A stretch of 64,000 bases of DNA from Bradyrhizobium sp. (GCF_004799405.1 NZ_SSMW01000074.1:1-64000); one strand, 5' to 3'. Shown: positions 43,302-52,397, counted from the first letter of the stretch. Program-made: numbers and translations. The notes: generated by a model not told the origin, from the sequence alone.

Positions 43302-43832
43302 ATGACCGATCGTTTGCAATACGGCACCACCGCGAAGGTATTCCACTGGCTCAGTGTGGCGCTTCTGCTCGTGCAATATCTGATCGGCTGGCTAATGCCG
43401 GACATTCATCGCGGCTTGAAACCCGGTGCGCCCATGACCTTGCATATCTCGTCTGGAATCCTGATCCTGCTGCTCATCGTTTTCCGGTTTGCATGGCGGC
43501 TCACGCACCCCGTTGCCCCGGAGAGTTCGCTTCCGCCGTGGCAGCGGATGAGTTCGGAAGCCATTCATTGGCTGCTCTATGCGTTGGTATTGGCCACGAC
43601 CGTCACCGGCTGGGTGTTCGCGTCGTTTCGCGGCTGGGGAGTGTCATTCTTCTATCTTTTCCCGCTGCCGATGCTGGGTTCGGAAAATGCGGCGGCCGGC
43701 GAATCGATCGACGGCCTGCATCAGGCGATGGAATGGGCGTTGCTGGCGGTGATCGGCCTCCATGCGGCGACGGCGCTGGTCCACATCTTCATCTACCGCG
43801 ACCGCATCATGCAGCGGATGCTGCCGGGATAG
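43302..43832 (+). CDS. Cytochrome b561
   Basis: 176-residue inner-membrane dihaem cytochrome of the bacterial b561 (CybB) family: four membrane helices with haem-ligand His in AKVFHWLSVALLLVQ, MTLHISSGILILLL, EAIHWLLYALV and IGLHAATALVHIFIYRD. It moves electrons between quinones and acceptors; the CybB/CceI group is linked with superoxide or ubiquinol oxidation. Located 73 bases after the barrel gene, possibly in the same stress-related unit. Confidence 0.88.
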   Translation: MTDRLQYGTTAKVFHWLSVALLLVQYLIGWLMPDIHRGLKPGAPMTLHISSGILILLLIVFRFAWRLTHPVAPESSLPPWQRMSSEAIHWLLYALVLATTVTGWVFASFRGWGVSFFYLFPLPMLGSENAAAGESIDGLHQAMEWALLAVIGLHAATALVHIFIYRDRIMQRMLPG

Positions 43833-43921
43833 CGGTCCTCCGCCCGCAATAGCCGTCTGGCGGCGACCGCCAGAACGGGGCATCATCTATCGCAAGCAGA
43901 CGGGAAGCGGGACAAACGCCT

Positions 43922-45394
43922 TTGGCCAAATCGCAATGGAGCTTCAAGACGGCGACTGAATTGTTGGCAGCGCTGGCGGCAAGGAAAGTATCGGCAGTGG
44001 AGCTGGCGCAGGACGCGATCGGCCGCATCGAGCGCCACGATTCCAAAATCAATGCGGTCTGCGTTCGAGATTTCGCACGTGGTCTCGACGCCGCCCGTGC
44101 CGCCGACGCGGCCCGCGCGCGCGGCGAAAGCAAACCGCTGCTCGGCATCCCGATAACGGTGAAGGAATCCTACAACGTCGCCGGCTTGCCGACGACCTGG
44201 GGCTTCCCGGAGCACAAGGATTTCATCGCTTCCGAAGACGCGTTGTCGATCTCCCGCGTCAAGGACGCCGGCGGCGTCATCCTCGGCAAGACCAACGTGC
44301 CGGTGGGACTCGCCGACTGGCAGAGCTACAACGATATCTACGGCACCACCAATAACCCGTTCGACCTCGGCCGTACGCCCGGCGGCTCCTCCGGCGGATC
44401 GTCGGCTGCGCTCGCGGCGGGCTATGGGGCGCTGTCGCTCGGCTCCGATATCGGCGGCTCGTTGCGGGTGCCGGCGTTTCACTGCGGCGTTTATGCGCAC
44501 AAACCGACGTTCAACCTCATCGCGGTCCGCGGCCACATCGCACCGCAGATGCCGCCGCTGCCGTTCGACCGCGACCTCGCCGTTATCGGACCGATGGCGC
44601 GCGGCGCGGCCGATCTCTCTCTGTTGCTGGACACCATCGCAGGACCTGATCCGCTGGACGCAGGCAAAGGCTACACGCTCGCACTGCCGCCATCGCGCCA
44701 CAGTGCACTGAAAGATTTTCGTGTGCTGCTCATTGATACCGATCCGGTGATGCCGACCGACAAAGTCGTGCGTGGAAGCCTCAACACGCTGGCCGCCAAT
44801 CTCGACAAGACGGGCGTCAAGGTAGATCGTCAGAGTCCGCTACTGCCGGACTTCGCCGCCTCGTCACGGCTCTATATGCGGATGCTCATGTCGTTCACCG
44901 GCGCTTTTTTCCCACCCGAGGTCTATGCGGGCGTAAAGGCCGCGGCGGAGGCGTTGCCCGCCGAAGCCATGAGCCTTGCCGCCGAGCGCCTGCGCGGCAT
45001 CGCGCTTAGCCACCGCGACTGGGTCGTCGCCGACGGCGGGCGCGCACGCCTGCGGGCGCAGTGGCGCGAACTGTTCAAGAACTACGACGCGGTGATCTGC
45101 CCGATCATGCCGACGCCGGCCTATCCGCACGACCATTCGGCGGACCAGGAAACCCGCCGCATCGACATCGACGGCAGGGGATATCCATATCCCGATCAAC
45201 TGGCATGGCCCGGCATCGCCACCTTGCCCGGCCTGCCGGCGACCGCGATACCGATCGGCCTGTCGCCGGGAGGCCTGCCGGTCGGCGTGCAGATTGTCGG
45301 TCCGTGGCTGGAAGATCGCACGCCGTTGAAGCTGGCCGAACTGATCGAGCGCGAATTCGGCGGGTTTGTGCCACCGCCGATGTTCGATGATTAG
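43922..45394 (+). CDS. Amidase (amidase signature family)
   Basis: 490 residues from TTG 43922 (weak Shine-Dalgarno). Amidase-signature core with catalytic Lys (PITVKESYNVAG), the Ser cluster GGSSGGSSAALAAG and the cis-Ser/nucleophile segment GSDIGGSLRVPAFHCGV. The C-terminus has LPGLPATAIPIGLSPGGLPVGVQIVGP. It hydrolyses a carboxamide in the cytoplasm; the substrate is not deducible. It is not GatA: no gatCB neighbours and different spacing. Confidence 0.9.
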   Translation: MAKSQWSFKTATELLAALAARKVSAVELAQDAIGRIERHDSKINAVCVRDFARGLDAARAADAARARGESKPLLGIPITVKESYNVAGLPTTWGFPEHKDFIASEDALSISRVKDAGGVILGKTNVPVGLADWQSYNDIYGTTNNPFDLGRTPGGSSGGSSAALAAGYGALSLGSDIGGSLRVPAFHCGVYAHKPTFNLIAVRGHIAPQMPPLPFDRDLAVIGPMARGAADLSLLLDTIAGPDPLDAGKGYTLALPPSRHSALKDFRVLLIDTDPVMPTDKVVRGSLNTLAANLDKTGVKVDRQSPLLPDFAASSRLYMRMLMSFTGAFFPPEVYAGVKAAAEALPAEAMSLAAERLRGIALSHRDWVVADGGRARLRAQWRELFKNYDAVICPIMPTPAYPHDHSADQETRRIDIDGRGYPYPDQLAWPGIATLPGLPATAIPIGLSPGGLPVGVQIVGPWLEDRTPLKLAELIEREFGGFVPPPMFDD

Positions 45395-45400
45395 TGCGCG

Positions 45401-45490
45401 TCATTCCGGGGCAGCCCGCACGCCTGAACCCGGAATGCATAATTTACTACACGAAATTCCGGGTTCGCGCTAACGCGCGCCCCGCAATGA
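45401..45490. repeat. Long imperfect palindrome (CATTCCGGGG...CCCCGCAATG type)
   Basis: Arms GTCATTCCGGGGC and GCCCCGCAATGAC, with inner GAACCCGGAAT and ATTCCGGGTTC around an A+T-rich loop. A Bradyrhizobium intergenic foldback between the amidase and NTF2-like genes. It lies within an extended open frame upstream of the latter, which is why that start is moved downstream. Confidence 0.65.
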
Positions 45491-45507
45491 CGAAGAAAGA
45501 AAAATCC

Positions 45508-45861
45508 ATGAGCAACGACATCGACGAACTGACGAAGCTCAATCGCGATTACGTCGCCTCGGTGCAGAATTCGGACGTCAAACGCTTCGACGAAATTCTG
45601 GCGCAGGATTTCTATTGCTCGAATCCCGACAAGTCTCTGGTCGACCGCGCCGGTTTTCTCAAGCAGACCGCAATCCCCGTGACGATCAGGAATCTCGTCG
45701 CCGATGAAGTCAAGATTCGCGTGATGGGCGACTTCGCCATCATCCACGCACGCACCAGCTATACGACCCCGGACGGAAAGCCGGCCTCGGGCCGTTACAC
45801 CGACTGCTGGGCCAGGCAGAACGGCCGCTGGCTGGCGGTATCGGCGCATGTTTCGCGGTAG
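45508..45861 (+). CDS. NTF2-like/SnoaL-type protein (DUF4440)
   Basis: 117 residues from ATG 45508 (MSNDIDELTKLN; an ATG at 45487 is possible). Cone-shaped alpha+beta fold pattern: helix with DYVASVQNSDVKRFDEILAQDFYCSNPD, then strands VKIRVMGDFAIIHARTSYTTPDGKPASGRYTDCWARQNGRWLAVSAHV. Members include isomerases, dehydratases and non-enzymatic binders. Function undetermined. Confidence 0.8.
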   Translation: MSNDIDELTKLNRDYVASVQNSDVKRFDEILAQDFYCSNPDKSLVDRAGFLKQTAIPVTIRNLVADEVKIRVMGDFAIIHARTSYTTPDGKPASGRYTDCWARQNGRWLAVSAHVSR

Positions 45862-45863
45862 CC

Positions 45864-45952
45864 TGTCATTGCCGGGCTTGACCCGGCAAACCATCGCGCT
45901 TCGAAGGACTCTTTACGAAGATTGATGGATGCGCGGGTCAAGCCCGCGCATG
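45864..45952. repeat. Imperfect palindrome between convergent genes
   Basis: GTCATTGCCGGGCTTGACCC and GGGTCAAGCCCGCGCATGAC arms enclose a loop with CATC/GATG. It is another member of the intergenic foldback class. Confidence 0.6.
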
Positions 45953-45965
45953 ACGATAGAGCAGG

Positions 45966-47054
45966 CTACGCATCGAACATGATCACGCTGCGTACGGTCT
46001 TGCCGGCCTTCATCGCGGCAAAGCCTTCGTTGATCTCGGACAGCTTCAGCTTCGCCGAAATCCAGTCCTCCAGATGCAGCCTGCCGCGCATGTAGAATTC
46101 GATCAGCCGTGGCATGTCGACGCGGAAGTGGTTCGAGCCCATCGACGAGCCCTGGATCTTGCGCTCGCGCAGGAAGTCGAAGCCGTGCAGCTCGATCTTC
46201 TGGCCGAACGGGATCATGCCTACGATGGTCGCGGTACCCCCGGGCGCCAGCATCGCAAAGGCCTGCTCGGCGGTTTCCTTGCGGCCGAGCACCTCGAACG
46301 AGTGATGCACGCCGCCATTGGTGAGATTGCGCACCTGCTGCACCACGTCGCCGTTGCGGGGATCGACGATGTCGGTGGCGCCGAGCTTGGTGGCCAGTTG
46401 CAGCTTCGCCGGGTTGGTGTCGACCGCGATGATGCGGCCGGCGCCGGCGATCTGCGCGCCGTTGATCGCGGCCATGCCGACCCCGCCGCAGCCGATCACC
46501 ACCACGGTCTCGCCGGGCGCGACCTTGGCGGTATTGACCACGGCGCCATAGCCGGTGATGACGCCGCAGCCGATCAGCGCCGCCAGTTCCAGCGGCATGT
46601 CCTTGCGGATTTTGACGATGGCGTTCTCGTGCACCAGCATCTGCTCGGCGAACGACGACAGGTTGAGAAACTGGTTCAGTTTTTCCGAGCGCGCCCACGA
46701 CAACCGGTTGGATTGCCCCGGCAACATCTTCACCGTGGTGTCGGTGCACAGCACCGGCCGCCCGGTCGAGCAATTGTCGCAGGTGCCGCAAAACACTGAC
46801 AGGCACGTCACCACGTGATCGCCGGGTTTGACGTAAGTCACGTCGGACCCGACCTGTTCGACGACGCCTGCGGACTCGTGACCGAGCACCGCCGGCAGCG
46901 GATGCGGATAGAGCCCTTCCATGAAATGCAGGTCGGAGTGACAGAGCCCGGCGACGGAGGTGCGGATCAGGACCTCGCGCGGGCCGGGCTTCGTCAGGCT
47001 GACATCCTCGATCACCAGCGGCTTGTTGACTTCATGCAGGACAGCGGCCTTCAT
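45966..47054 (-). CDS. Zinc-dependent alcohol dehydrogenase
   Basis: 362-residue MDR enzyme. Catalytic zinc ligands CHSD and GHESAGVVE, structural zinc loop with Cys residues CGTCDNCSTGRPVLC, and NAD site VVVIGCGGVGMAAINGA with Asp in AVDTNPAK. The insertion and the SNRLSWARSEKL segment resemble the class III/aryl-alcohol branch; substrates could be an aromatic or terpenoid alcohol or a mycothiol/glutathione adduct. A palindrome (TTACGTTTTGTAA) lies 16 bases upstream of the start. Confidence 0.88.
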   Translation of the reverse strand: MKAAVLHEVNKPLVIEDVSLTKPGPREVLIRTSVAGLCHSDLHFMEGLYPHPLPAVLGHESAGVVEQVGSDVTYVKPGDHVVTCLSVFCGTCDNCSTGRPVLCTDTTVKMLPGQSNRLSWARSEKLNQFLNLSSFAEQMLVHENAIVKIRKDMPLELAALIGCGVITGYGAVVNTAKVAPGETVVVIGCGGVGMAAINGAQIAGAGRIIAVDTNPAKLQLATKLGATDIVDPRNGDVVQQVRNLTNGGVHHSFEVLGRKETAEQAFAMLAPGGTATIVGMIPFGQKIELHGFDFLRERKIQGSSMGSNHFRVDMPRLIEFYMRGRLHLEDWISAKLKLSEINEGFAAMKAGKTVRSVIMFDA

Positions 47055-47070
47055 CGGTGTTTCCTCTTTT

Positions 47071-47083
47071 TTACGTTTTGTAA
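47071..47083. promoter_or_regulatory. Candidate operator TTAC-GTTTT-GTAA
   Basis: Palindrome 16 bases upstream of the alcohol dehydrogenase start. Matches 11 of 13 bases with the palindrome at 14097-14109 before the aromatic operon, including the identical GTTTT centre in the same orientation relative to the gene. Confidence 0.42.
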
Positions 47084-47144
47084 CACAACTACTTGAATAG
47101 CGGCGGTGGGCGACTTCTCTCCTTGTGGGAGAGGTAAAGTGAGC

Positions 47145-48929
47145 CTACGCCGCAACGAGCAATTCGCCAACCTCGGCGATGCCGGCGGCGCGGTCGCCGA
47201 GCAGATGGTCCGCTATCGCGCGCTGAACTGCATTTTCCGTGAGCCGGAACGGATCTTTCGCCGACACGCGATGATCGATCACCATGCGCGACAGCAGCAG
47301 CCGGCGGGCATCGCCGCGCATCGCGTGGATGCGTCCGCCCTCCCACGCCAGCGCCACCGCACTGGCGACATGATAGAGCAGGCTGGTGGCGCGCCGCGCC
47401 TCGGCTTCATTGTCGGCGCGGGCGGCCACCTCGCGGGCAAAGCCGATGGCCCGGTCGGTCAGTTCGCGCAAACGATCGCGCCAGGCCTGCGGCACATTGG
47501 CGCTGTCGTCGAGACGGGCGTGCAGGTCGGCAGCCAGCGCCGCATCGGCGCCGTGGCGGCCGACCGCGCGCTTGAGCGCGTCGAGCGCCACGATGTTGCC
47601 GGTGCCTTCCCAGATCGAGCCGAGATGGGCGTCGCGTAGCAGCCGGGCGGTAGCGAATTCCTCGATATAGCCGATGCCGCCGCGCATCTCCAACGCGTCG
47701 CCGCAGACCTTGCGCGCGTCGCGGGTGGCGCGGAATTTCAACGTCGGCGTCAGGATGCGCAACAAGGCCGCCGCGTCCTGGCTGCCGGCCTCGGCGCGGT
47801 CGAGCGCGTCCGCGGTGAGAAAACTCATCGACAGCGCCTGCTCGGTCGCCAGCATGATCTTCATCAACTGCCGCCGCGCCAGCGGCAGGTCGATGATGCG
47901 CTGTCCGAACACCACGCGGTTTTGCGCCACCGTCATCGCATCATGATGGGCGCGGCGCATTAGCGCGGTCGATTTGACGCCGTTGGAAAGCCGCGACGAG
48001 TTGACCATCTCGGCCATCTGCACAAAACCGCGATCGAGCCTGCCGACCGCGTAGCCGACAGCGCCTTCCAGCTTGATCTCGCCCGACGCCATCGAGCGGG
48101 TGCCGAGCTTGTCCTTGAGACGCACGATCCGGTAGTGGTTGGGCGAACCGTCCTCCAGCCGTCGCGGCATCAGAAACAGGCCGACGCCGCGGGTGCCGCC
48201 GACGGCGCCTTGCGGCCGCGCCAGCAACATCACGACTTCGGCGTCCGCGTTGGAGCAGAACCACTTCTCGCCCGACAGACGCCAGTGATCGCCTTCCCGC
48301 ACGGCGGTCGTGGTGAGCTTGCCGACGTCGGAGCCGCCTTCCTTCTCGGTCATGAACTGGCCGCCCTGGGTCAACTTGCCCATGTCGGTTTGCGTGAGAC
48401 CATCGAGGTATTTCGCCTTCAGCGCCTCGTCGCCGAATTTCGACAATAGCTTGGCGCACCCGTCGGTAACGTTGATCGGACATCCCAGACCGAACTCGGC
48501 CTGGTTGAACAGAAACGTAAAGGCGTGCTTGGCTACCACCGGATACGGTTCCGGCCAGCCGAGAATGCCTTTGCGGACCGACATCGCGTGAATGCCGAAT
48601 TCACCGAAGGCATTGCGCTCCAGTTCGCGATAGGCCGGATGGTACTCGATCCATTGGGCGTCGCGGCCGAAGCGGTCGCGCTGGTGCAGCACCGGGGTGT
48701 GCCGGTCGGCAAGCCGCGCGCATTCGTCGAGATGACCACCGGCGAGCGCGCCCAGCCGGTCGAGATGCGGCTCGATATGACGAAACAGCACGTCCGGCAG
48801 ATGGATACGAAGCAGATCCGTCAGCGCCGCATCGGCCCGGTAGAAATTCATGCCCGACGTATCCGGTGCAAGCAGTCCCGGCTGATCGGCTAAAGACGTC
48901 ACATCGTCGTTGCTGGCTCGTTGATGCAT
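47145..48929 (-). CDS. Acyl-CoA dehydrogenase, AidB-like
   Basis: 594 residues, the length of the long AidB/very-long-chain-type group. FAD/substrate motifs GQFMTEKEGGSDVGKLTTTA, GEKWFCSNADAEVVMLLARPQ, LGTRSMASGEIKLEGAVGYAVG, RRAHHDAMTVAQNRVVFGQ and the C-terminal WEGTGNIVALDALKR, where Glu precedes GT as in active dehydrogenases. A C-terminal helical extension follows, as in AidB, which binds DNA and FAD in E. coli. Either an alkylation-response protein or an isovaleryl-type dehydrogenase. Divergent from the GST gene. Confidence 0.88.
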   Translation of the reverse strand: MHQRASNDDVTSLADQPGLLAPDTSGMNFYRADAALTDLLRIHLPDVLFRHIEPHLDRLGALAGGHLDECARLADRHTPVLHQRDRFGRDAQWIEYHPAYRELERNAFGEFGIHAMSVRKGILGWPEPYPVVAKHAFTFLFNQAEFGLGCPINVTDGCAKLLSKFGDEALKAKYLDGLTQTDMGKLTQGGQFMTEKEGGSDVGKLTTTAVREGDHWRLSGEKWFCSNADAEVVMLLARPQGAVGGTRGVGLFLMPRRLEDGSPNHYRIVRLKDKLGTRSMASGEIKLEGAVGYAVGRLDRGFVQMAEMVNSSRLSNGVKSTALMRRAHHDAMTVAQNRVVFGQRIIDLPLARRQLMKIMLATEQALSMSFLTADALDRAEAGSQDAAALLRILTPTLKFRATRDARKVCGDALEMRGGIGYIEEFATARLLRDAHLGSIWEGTGNIVALDALKRAVGRHGADAALAADLHARLDDSANVPQAWRDRLRELTDRAIGFAREVAARADNEAEARRATSLLYHVASAVALAWEGGRIHAMRGDARRLLLSRMVIDHRVSAKDPFRLTENAVQRAIADHLLGDRAAGIAEVGELLVAA

Positions 48930-48962
48930 TTGCCGCTCTTGTTCGTTCCGCTCGGTGGTTTA

Positions 48963-48978
48963 GATGATATAGATCATC
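48963..48978. promoter_or_regulatory. Palindrome GATGAT-ATAG-ATCATC in a divergent promoter region
   Basis: 6+4+6 inverted repeat between the AidB-like gene (start 48929) and the GST gene (start 49033). Placed to regulate both; the binding protein is unknown. Confidence 0.4.
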
Positions 48979-49032
48979 CCCTGGATAAAACAGGCGATAA
49001 AGCCGTCGAGAGCATATCGGGAGGGTCGCCCC

Positions 49033-50031
49033 ATGGCAGAAGGCTATCGCATCTTCGGCGCCGAGATGTCGCCCTATTCGGTCAAGGTGCGCTCCTATTT
49101 TCGCTACAAAGCCATTCCCTATCAATGGATTTTGCGAAACGCCGACAGCCAGGCGGAATACGAGAAATACGCCAAAATGCCGATTATCCCGCTGGTGGTG
49201 ACGCCCGACGGTACCGGTGTCCAGGACTCGACGCCGATCATCGACAGAACCGAAAAACTTCATCCGGAGCCGTCGATCCATCCCGATGATCCCGTCGCGC
49301 GCTTTGTTTCCGTGTTGATCGAGGAATTCGGTGACGAGTGGGGCAATAAATGGATGTTTCACTACCGCTGGGCCCGCGATGTCGACCAGATCAGTTCGGC
49401 CGGACGCATCGCGCGGATGCGCGGTCCCAGGGCCAGCGAACAGGAACATCAAGCGCTCGCCGGTCAGGTGCGGGCCCGCATGGTGGACAGGATCTGGTTC
49501 GTCGGCTCCAACGCGGTGACCGCGCCGCAGATCGAGGCCGGCTTCCTCGATATGCTTCGGCTGCTGGATAATCGTCTTGCGAGCCGGCCCTATTTGTTTG
49601 GCGGCCGGCCGGCGCTGGGTGATTTCGGCCTATGGGGACAGATCTACGAAATGTGGACCGATCCGACCGCCGGCGCCCTGATCGGCGGCGGCGCGCCGCA
49701 TGTGCTGGACTGGGTGCACCGCATGCTGTGGCCAAAGGCCGAAGGTCCGTTCGAGACCTGGTCCACGCTTGAACCGACGCTGATGCCGATCCTGACGAAG
49801 CATGTCGGCCGGCAATTCATGCCGTGGACATGCGCCAACGAGAAAGCGCTTGCCGAAGCAAAGGAGGAATTCAGCGTAAAGCTCGGCGACAATACCTGGA
49901 CCCAGAAACCGCAAAAATATCACGCCCGGTCGCTCGGCGTGTTGCGCGCGAAATACGCCGAGGTCGCCGACAAGACCGCGCTCGATCCCGTTCTGGAGGC
50001 TGCCGGTTGTCTGACCGGACTGCGCGGCTGA
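49033..50031 (+). CDS. Glutathione S-transferase family protein (large)
   Basis: 332 residues. Thioredoxin-like N-terminus (YRIFGAEMSPYSVKVRSYFRYKAIPYQW, IPLVVTPDGTGVQDSTPIIDRTEK with the SNAIL/TRSED-equivalent DSTPI) followed by a helical C-terminal domain (RPYLFGGRPALGDFGLWGQIYEM). About 100 residues longer than standard GSTs, as in the GST_C-6-like proteins of Bradyrhizobium. It is followed 28 bases later by an SDR gene, likely the same operon. Confidence 0.85.
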   Translation: MAEGYRIFGAEMSPYSVKVRSYFRYKAIPYQWILRNADSQAEYEKYAKMPIIPLVVTPDGTGVQDSTPIIDRTEKLHPEPSIHPDDPVARFVSVLIEEFGDEWGNKWMFHYRWARDVDQISSAGRIARMRGPRASEQEHQALAGQVRARMVDRIWFVGSNAVTAPQIEAGFLDMLRLLDNRLASRPYLFGGRPALGDFGLWGQIYEMWTDPTAGALIGGGAPHVLDWVHRMLWPKAEGPFETWSTLEPTLMPILTKHVGRQFMPWTCANEKALAEAKEEFSVKLGDNTWTQKPQKYHARSLGVLRAKYAEVADKTALDPVLEAAGCLTGLRG

Positions 50032-50059
50032 AACTGCCATTCAAGACAAGGAAACGCCC

Positions 50060-50761
50060 ATGGAAATCCCGAAATATAAAACCGCCCTCATTGTCGGCGC
50101 CGGCGAGGGCCTCAGTGCTTCGCTGGCGCGGCTGTTTGCCCGCGAAGGCATCCGGGTTGCGCTGGCGGCGCGCAAGATCGAAAAGCTCGGCGCGCTCTGC
50201 AGCGAGACCGGCGCACGCGCGTTTGCCTGCAACGCGACCGAGCCCGACGAGGTCGAGCGCCTCTTCGGGCTGGTCGAGCGGGAAGTCGCGGTGCCCGACC
50301 TCGTCGTCTACAATGCCAGCGGGCGGGCGCGCGGCGCCTTCGTCGACCTGGTCGCCGCCGACGTCGCACAGGCGATTGCCGTCAGCGCCTATGGCGGATT
50401 CCTGGTGGCGCAGCAGGCCGCGAGGCGGATGCTGCCCAACAATCATGGTGCGATCCTGTTCACCGGCGCCTCCGCCAGCGTCAAGGGCTATCCGCAATCA
50501 GCCCCCTTCGCGATGGGCAAGTTCGCGCTGCGGGGTCTTGCGCAGAGCATGGCCCGCGAATTGTCGCCGCAGGGAATTCACGTCGCGCATTTTGTCATCG
50601 ACGGCGGCATCCGCAGTGCTGCGCGCACCGAACCTGCCGACCGGCCGGATTCGATGCTCGATCCCGACGCCATCGCCTTGAGTTACTGGAACGTGCTGCG
50701 GCAACCGCGCAGTGCCTGGACCTGGGAACTGGAATTGCGGCCTTGGGTCGAGAAGTTTTGA
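50060..50761 (+). CDS. Short-chain dehydrogenase/reductase
   Basis: 233-residue SDR of atypical type: GAGEGLSASLARLFAREG replaces the usual TGxxxGIG, VVYNASGRARG replaces NNAG, and the active-site Tyr position of YxxxK reads FAMGK. It may therefore be an oxidoreductase of altered mechanism or an inactive paralogue. Preceded by a GST gene and followed by a palindromic repeat. Confidence 0.82.
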   Translation: MEIPKYKTALIVGAGEGLSASLARLFAREGIRVALAARKIEKLGALCSETGARAFACNATEPDEVERLFGLVEREVAVPDLVVYNASGRARGAFVDLVAADVAQAIAVSAYGGFLVAQQAARRMLPNNHGAILFTGASASVKGYPQSAPFAMGKFALRGLAQSMARELSPQGIHVAHFVIDGGIRSAARTEPADRPDSMLDPDAIALSYWNVLRQPRSAWTWELELRPWVEKF

Positions 50762-50798
50762 CATCGGGGTCGATGATGCAACCACATATACCGATGTC

Positions 50799-50895
50799 AT
50801 CATCCGCGTAGGCGGATGATCCAGTGGGCCGCGGCACCGGAGACCTTCTCGGAATGCCGGCGATTACTGGATACCCGCCTTCGCGGGGTATGACG
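50799..50895. repeat. Palindromic intergenic repeat (TCATCCGC class)
   Basis: TCATCCGCGTAGGCGGATGA palindrome followed by CCAGT... and a mirror ...ACTGGATACCCGCCTTCGCGGGGTATGAC. A characteristic Bradyrhizobium repeat located between the SDR and the broken crotonase gene. Confidence 0.65.
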
Positions 50896-50935
50896 ACCGG
50901 TTTTACTGAAGGCGAGCGCGCACGGGAGCGACGAC

Positions 50936-51710
50936 ATGACCACCGAAATCACCATCGATACCGGCACCAGTGAATTGCTGTGCACCATCCGTGACCGCGT
51001 CGCCGGCGTTGCGCACCATGATCAAGGCCTGCGGCGAGAACCCGGACGTCGGCGCGCTGCTGATCACCGGCGCCGGATCGGCGTTCTGCGCCGGCGGCAA
51101 CGTCAAGGGCATGGGCGCGCATCGCGACAAGAAAAAGCTCGAAATGTCCTATGACGAGAAGGTCGCGGACCTGCAGGAACGCCAGCGTCTCCTCACCGGC
51201 GCGCTGGTCTCGGTGCGCAAGCCAACCATCGCGGCATTGCCCGGCCCCGCGGTGGGTGCCGGCCTCGCCATCGCCATGGCTTGCGATATCCGTATCGCCG
51301 CGGAATCGGCGTTCGTTTCCACCGGCTACCTGCGGGTGGGCTTGAGCGGCGACTATGGCATCGCGTGGCTGTTGACCCGGCTGGTCGGCACCTCGCGGGC
51401 ACGGGAGTTGATGTTCACCGCCGACAAGGTCGATGCCATCAGATGCGAGGCGATCGGGCTCGTCAACCGCGTGGTGCCGGACGGCAAACTTCAGGACGAA
51501 GCTTTCACGCTCGCCAAATCGATGGCGGAAGGGCCGACCGTTGCGCTGCGCTACATGAAGGACAATCTCGACGAAGCGTTGCTGTTCGATTTCGCCACTG
51601 CGCGCGACCATGAGGCGGAACGCCTGATCCGTACCACCATGACCGCGGATCACCGCGAAGCGGTGCAGGCGTTTATCGAAAAGCGGAAAGGGCTGTTCAA
51701 GGGCAGCTAA
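50936..51710 (+). pseudogene. Enoyl-CoA hydratase gene with internal deletion and frameshift
   Basis: ATG 50936 opens MTTEITIDTGTSELLCTIRDRVAG, the normal crotonase N-terminus. At about 51003-51012 the reading frame must change to continue with PALRTMIKACGENPDVGALLITGAG. The stretch that normally carries the LNRP...NAL motif, roughly 15-20 codons, is missing, and the join is out of frame around GCCGGCG. The downstream part is otherwise intact: GSAFCAGGNVKGM, PAVGAGLAIAMACDIRIA and so on to the stop at 51710. A GTG at 50970 could start the downstream frame, but the product would lack strand 1 and its active-site contacts. Confidence 0.7.
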
Positions 51711-51711
51711 A

Positions 51712-52326
51712 TCAAATCGCGGCCTGATGCGCGATCCGCTCCGCCGCAAGCCGCCAGCTTGCGCAGGGAATGTCTTGCGGAGCTGCGTCGATGTGTTTCT
51801 CGAAACGCACCAGCTTCCAGTCGCCGGGCGTCGGCGCAAAGGCAAACCCTGATTTGCGGGCAAGCCCGATCATGACATCATTGGACCGCAAGGTATCGCC
51901 GAACACGAGTTCTGCGCCCAGCGCCGCGGCGCGGCATTCCAGGTTCCGCAACAATGCCGAACCGATGCCCTGGCCCTGCCAGCGGTCGTCGACCGACAGC
52001 CCGAACTCGAAACGCCTGGTATCGGCTTCGAACCCGTAACGGGCCTCGCCAACGACGGTCTCGATGCCATCGATCGTCATGACCGCGATCACGCTGAAAC
52101 GATCGTCCTCGCCGGCATGGATGAAATGACCGAGCAAGGTTTGCGGAAGCTCGCGGATTGCTCCGAGGAAACGATTATAGCGGGAGCGGGTCGAGAGCGC
52201 GCGGAAGTAGGCTTGCAGGATTTCGGCATCTCCGGGCTCGACAAAGCGCAGCGTCAGCGATTTGCCGGTGCGCAACCGCAGGATATCCGAATGTTGCCGG
52301 AGGTCATCGAGACGAAGCGCGGTCAT
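51712..52326 (-). CDS. GNAT-family N-acetyltransferase
   Basis: 204 residues from ATG 52326 (GGGAG upstream; the longer frame is not homologous). Acetyl-CoA-binding motif A is DRWQGQGIGSALLRNLECRAAALG, preceded by strands FVEPGDAEILQAYFRALSTRSRYNRFLG and VVGEARYGFEADTRRFEFGLSVDD. Resembles the single-domain acetyltransferases related to the Pat GNAT domain (SRYxRFxG motif). Target unknown; convergent with the broken crotonase gene, 1 base apart. Confidence 0.85.
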   Translation of the reverse strand: MTALRLDDLRQHSDILRLRTGKSLTLRFVEPGDAEILQAYFRALSTRSRYNRFLGAIRELPQTLLGHFIHAGEDDRFSVIAVMTIDGIETVVGEARYGFEADTRRFEFGLSVDDRWQGQGIGSALLRNLECRAAALGAELVFGDTLRSNDVMIGLARKSGFAFAPTPGDWKLVRFEKHIDAAPQDIPCASWRLAAERIAHQAAI

Positions 52327-52397
52327 CGCAAGCTCCCGTCGGTTTCGAAAAAGAACGGCCGGCGTCCCCTCGAGGGCAACGCCGGCCTCGGCTGCGT

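Noticed and set aside
43922-45394. Assignment of the amidase as GatA of the tRNA amidotransferase
   Set aside because: No gatB or gatC nearby and differences in the C-terminal half; a general amidase is the safer call.
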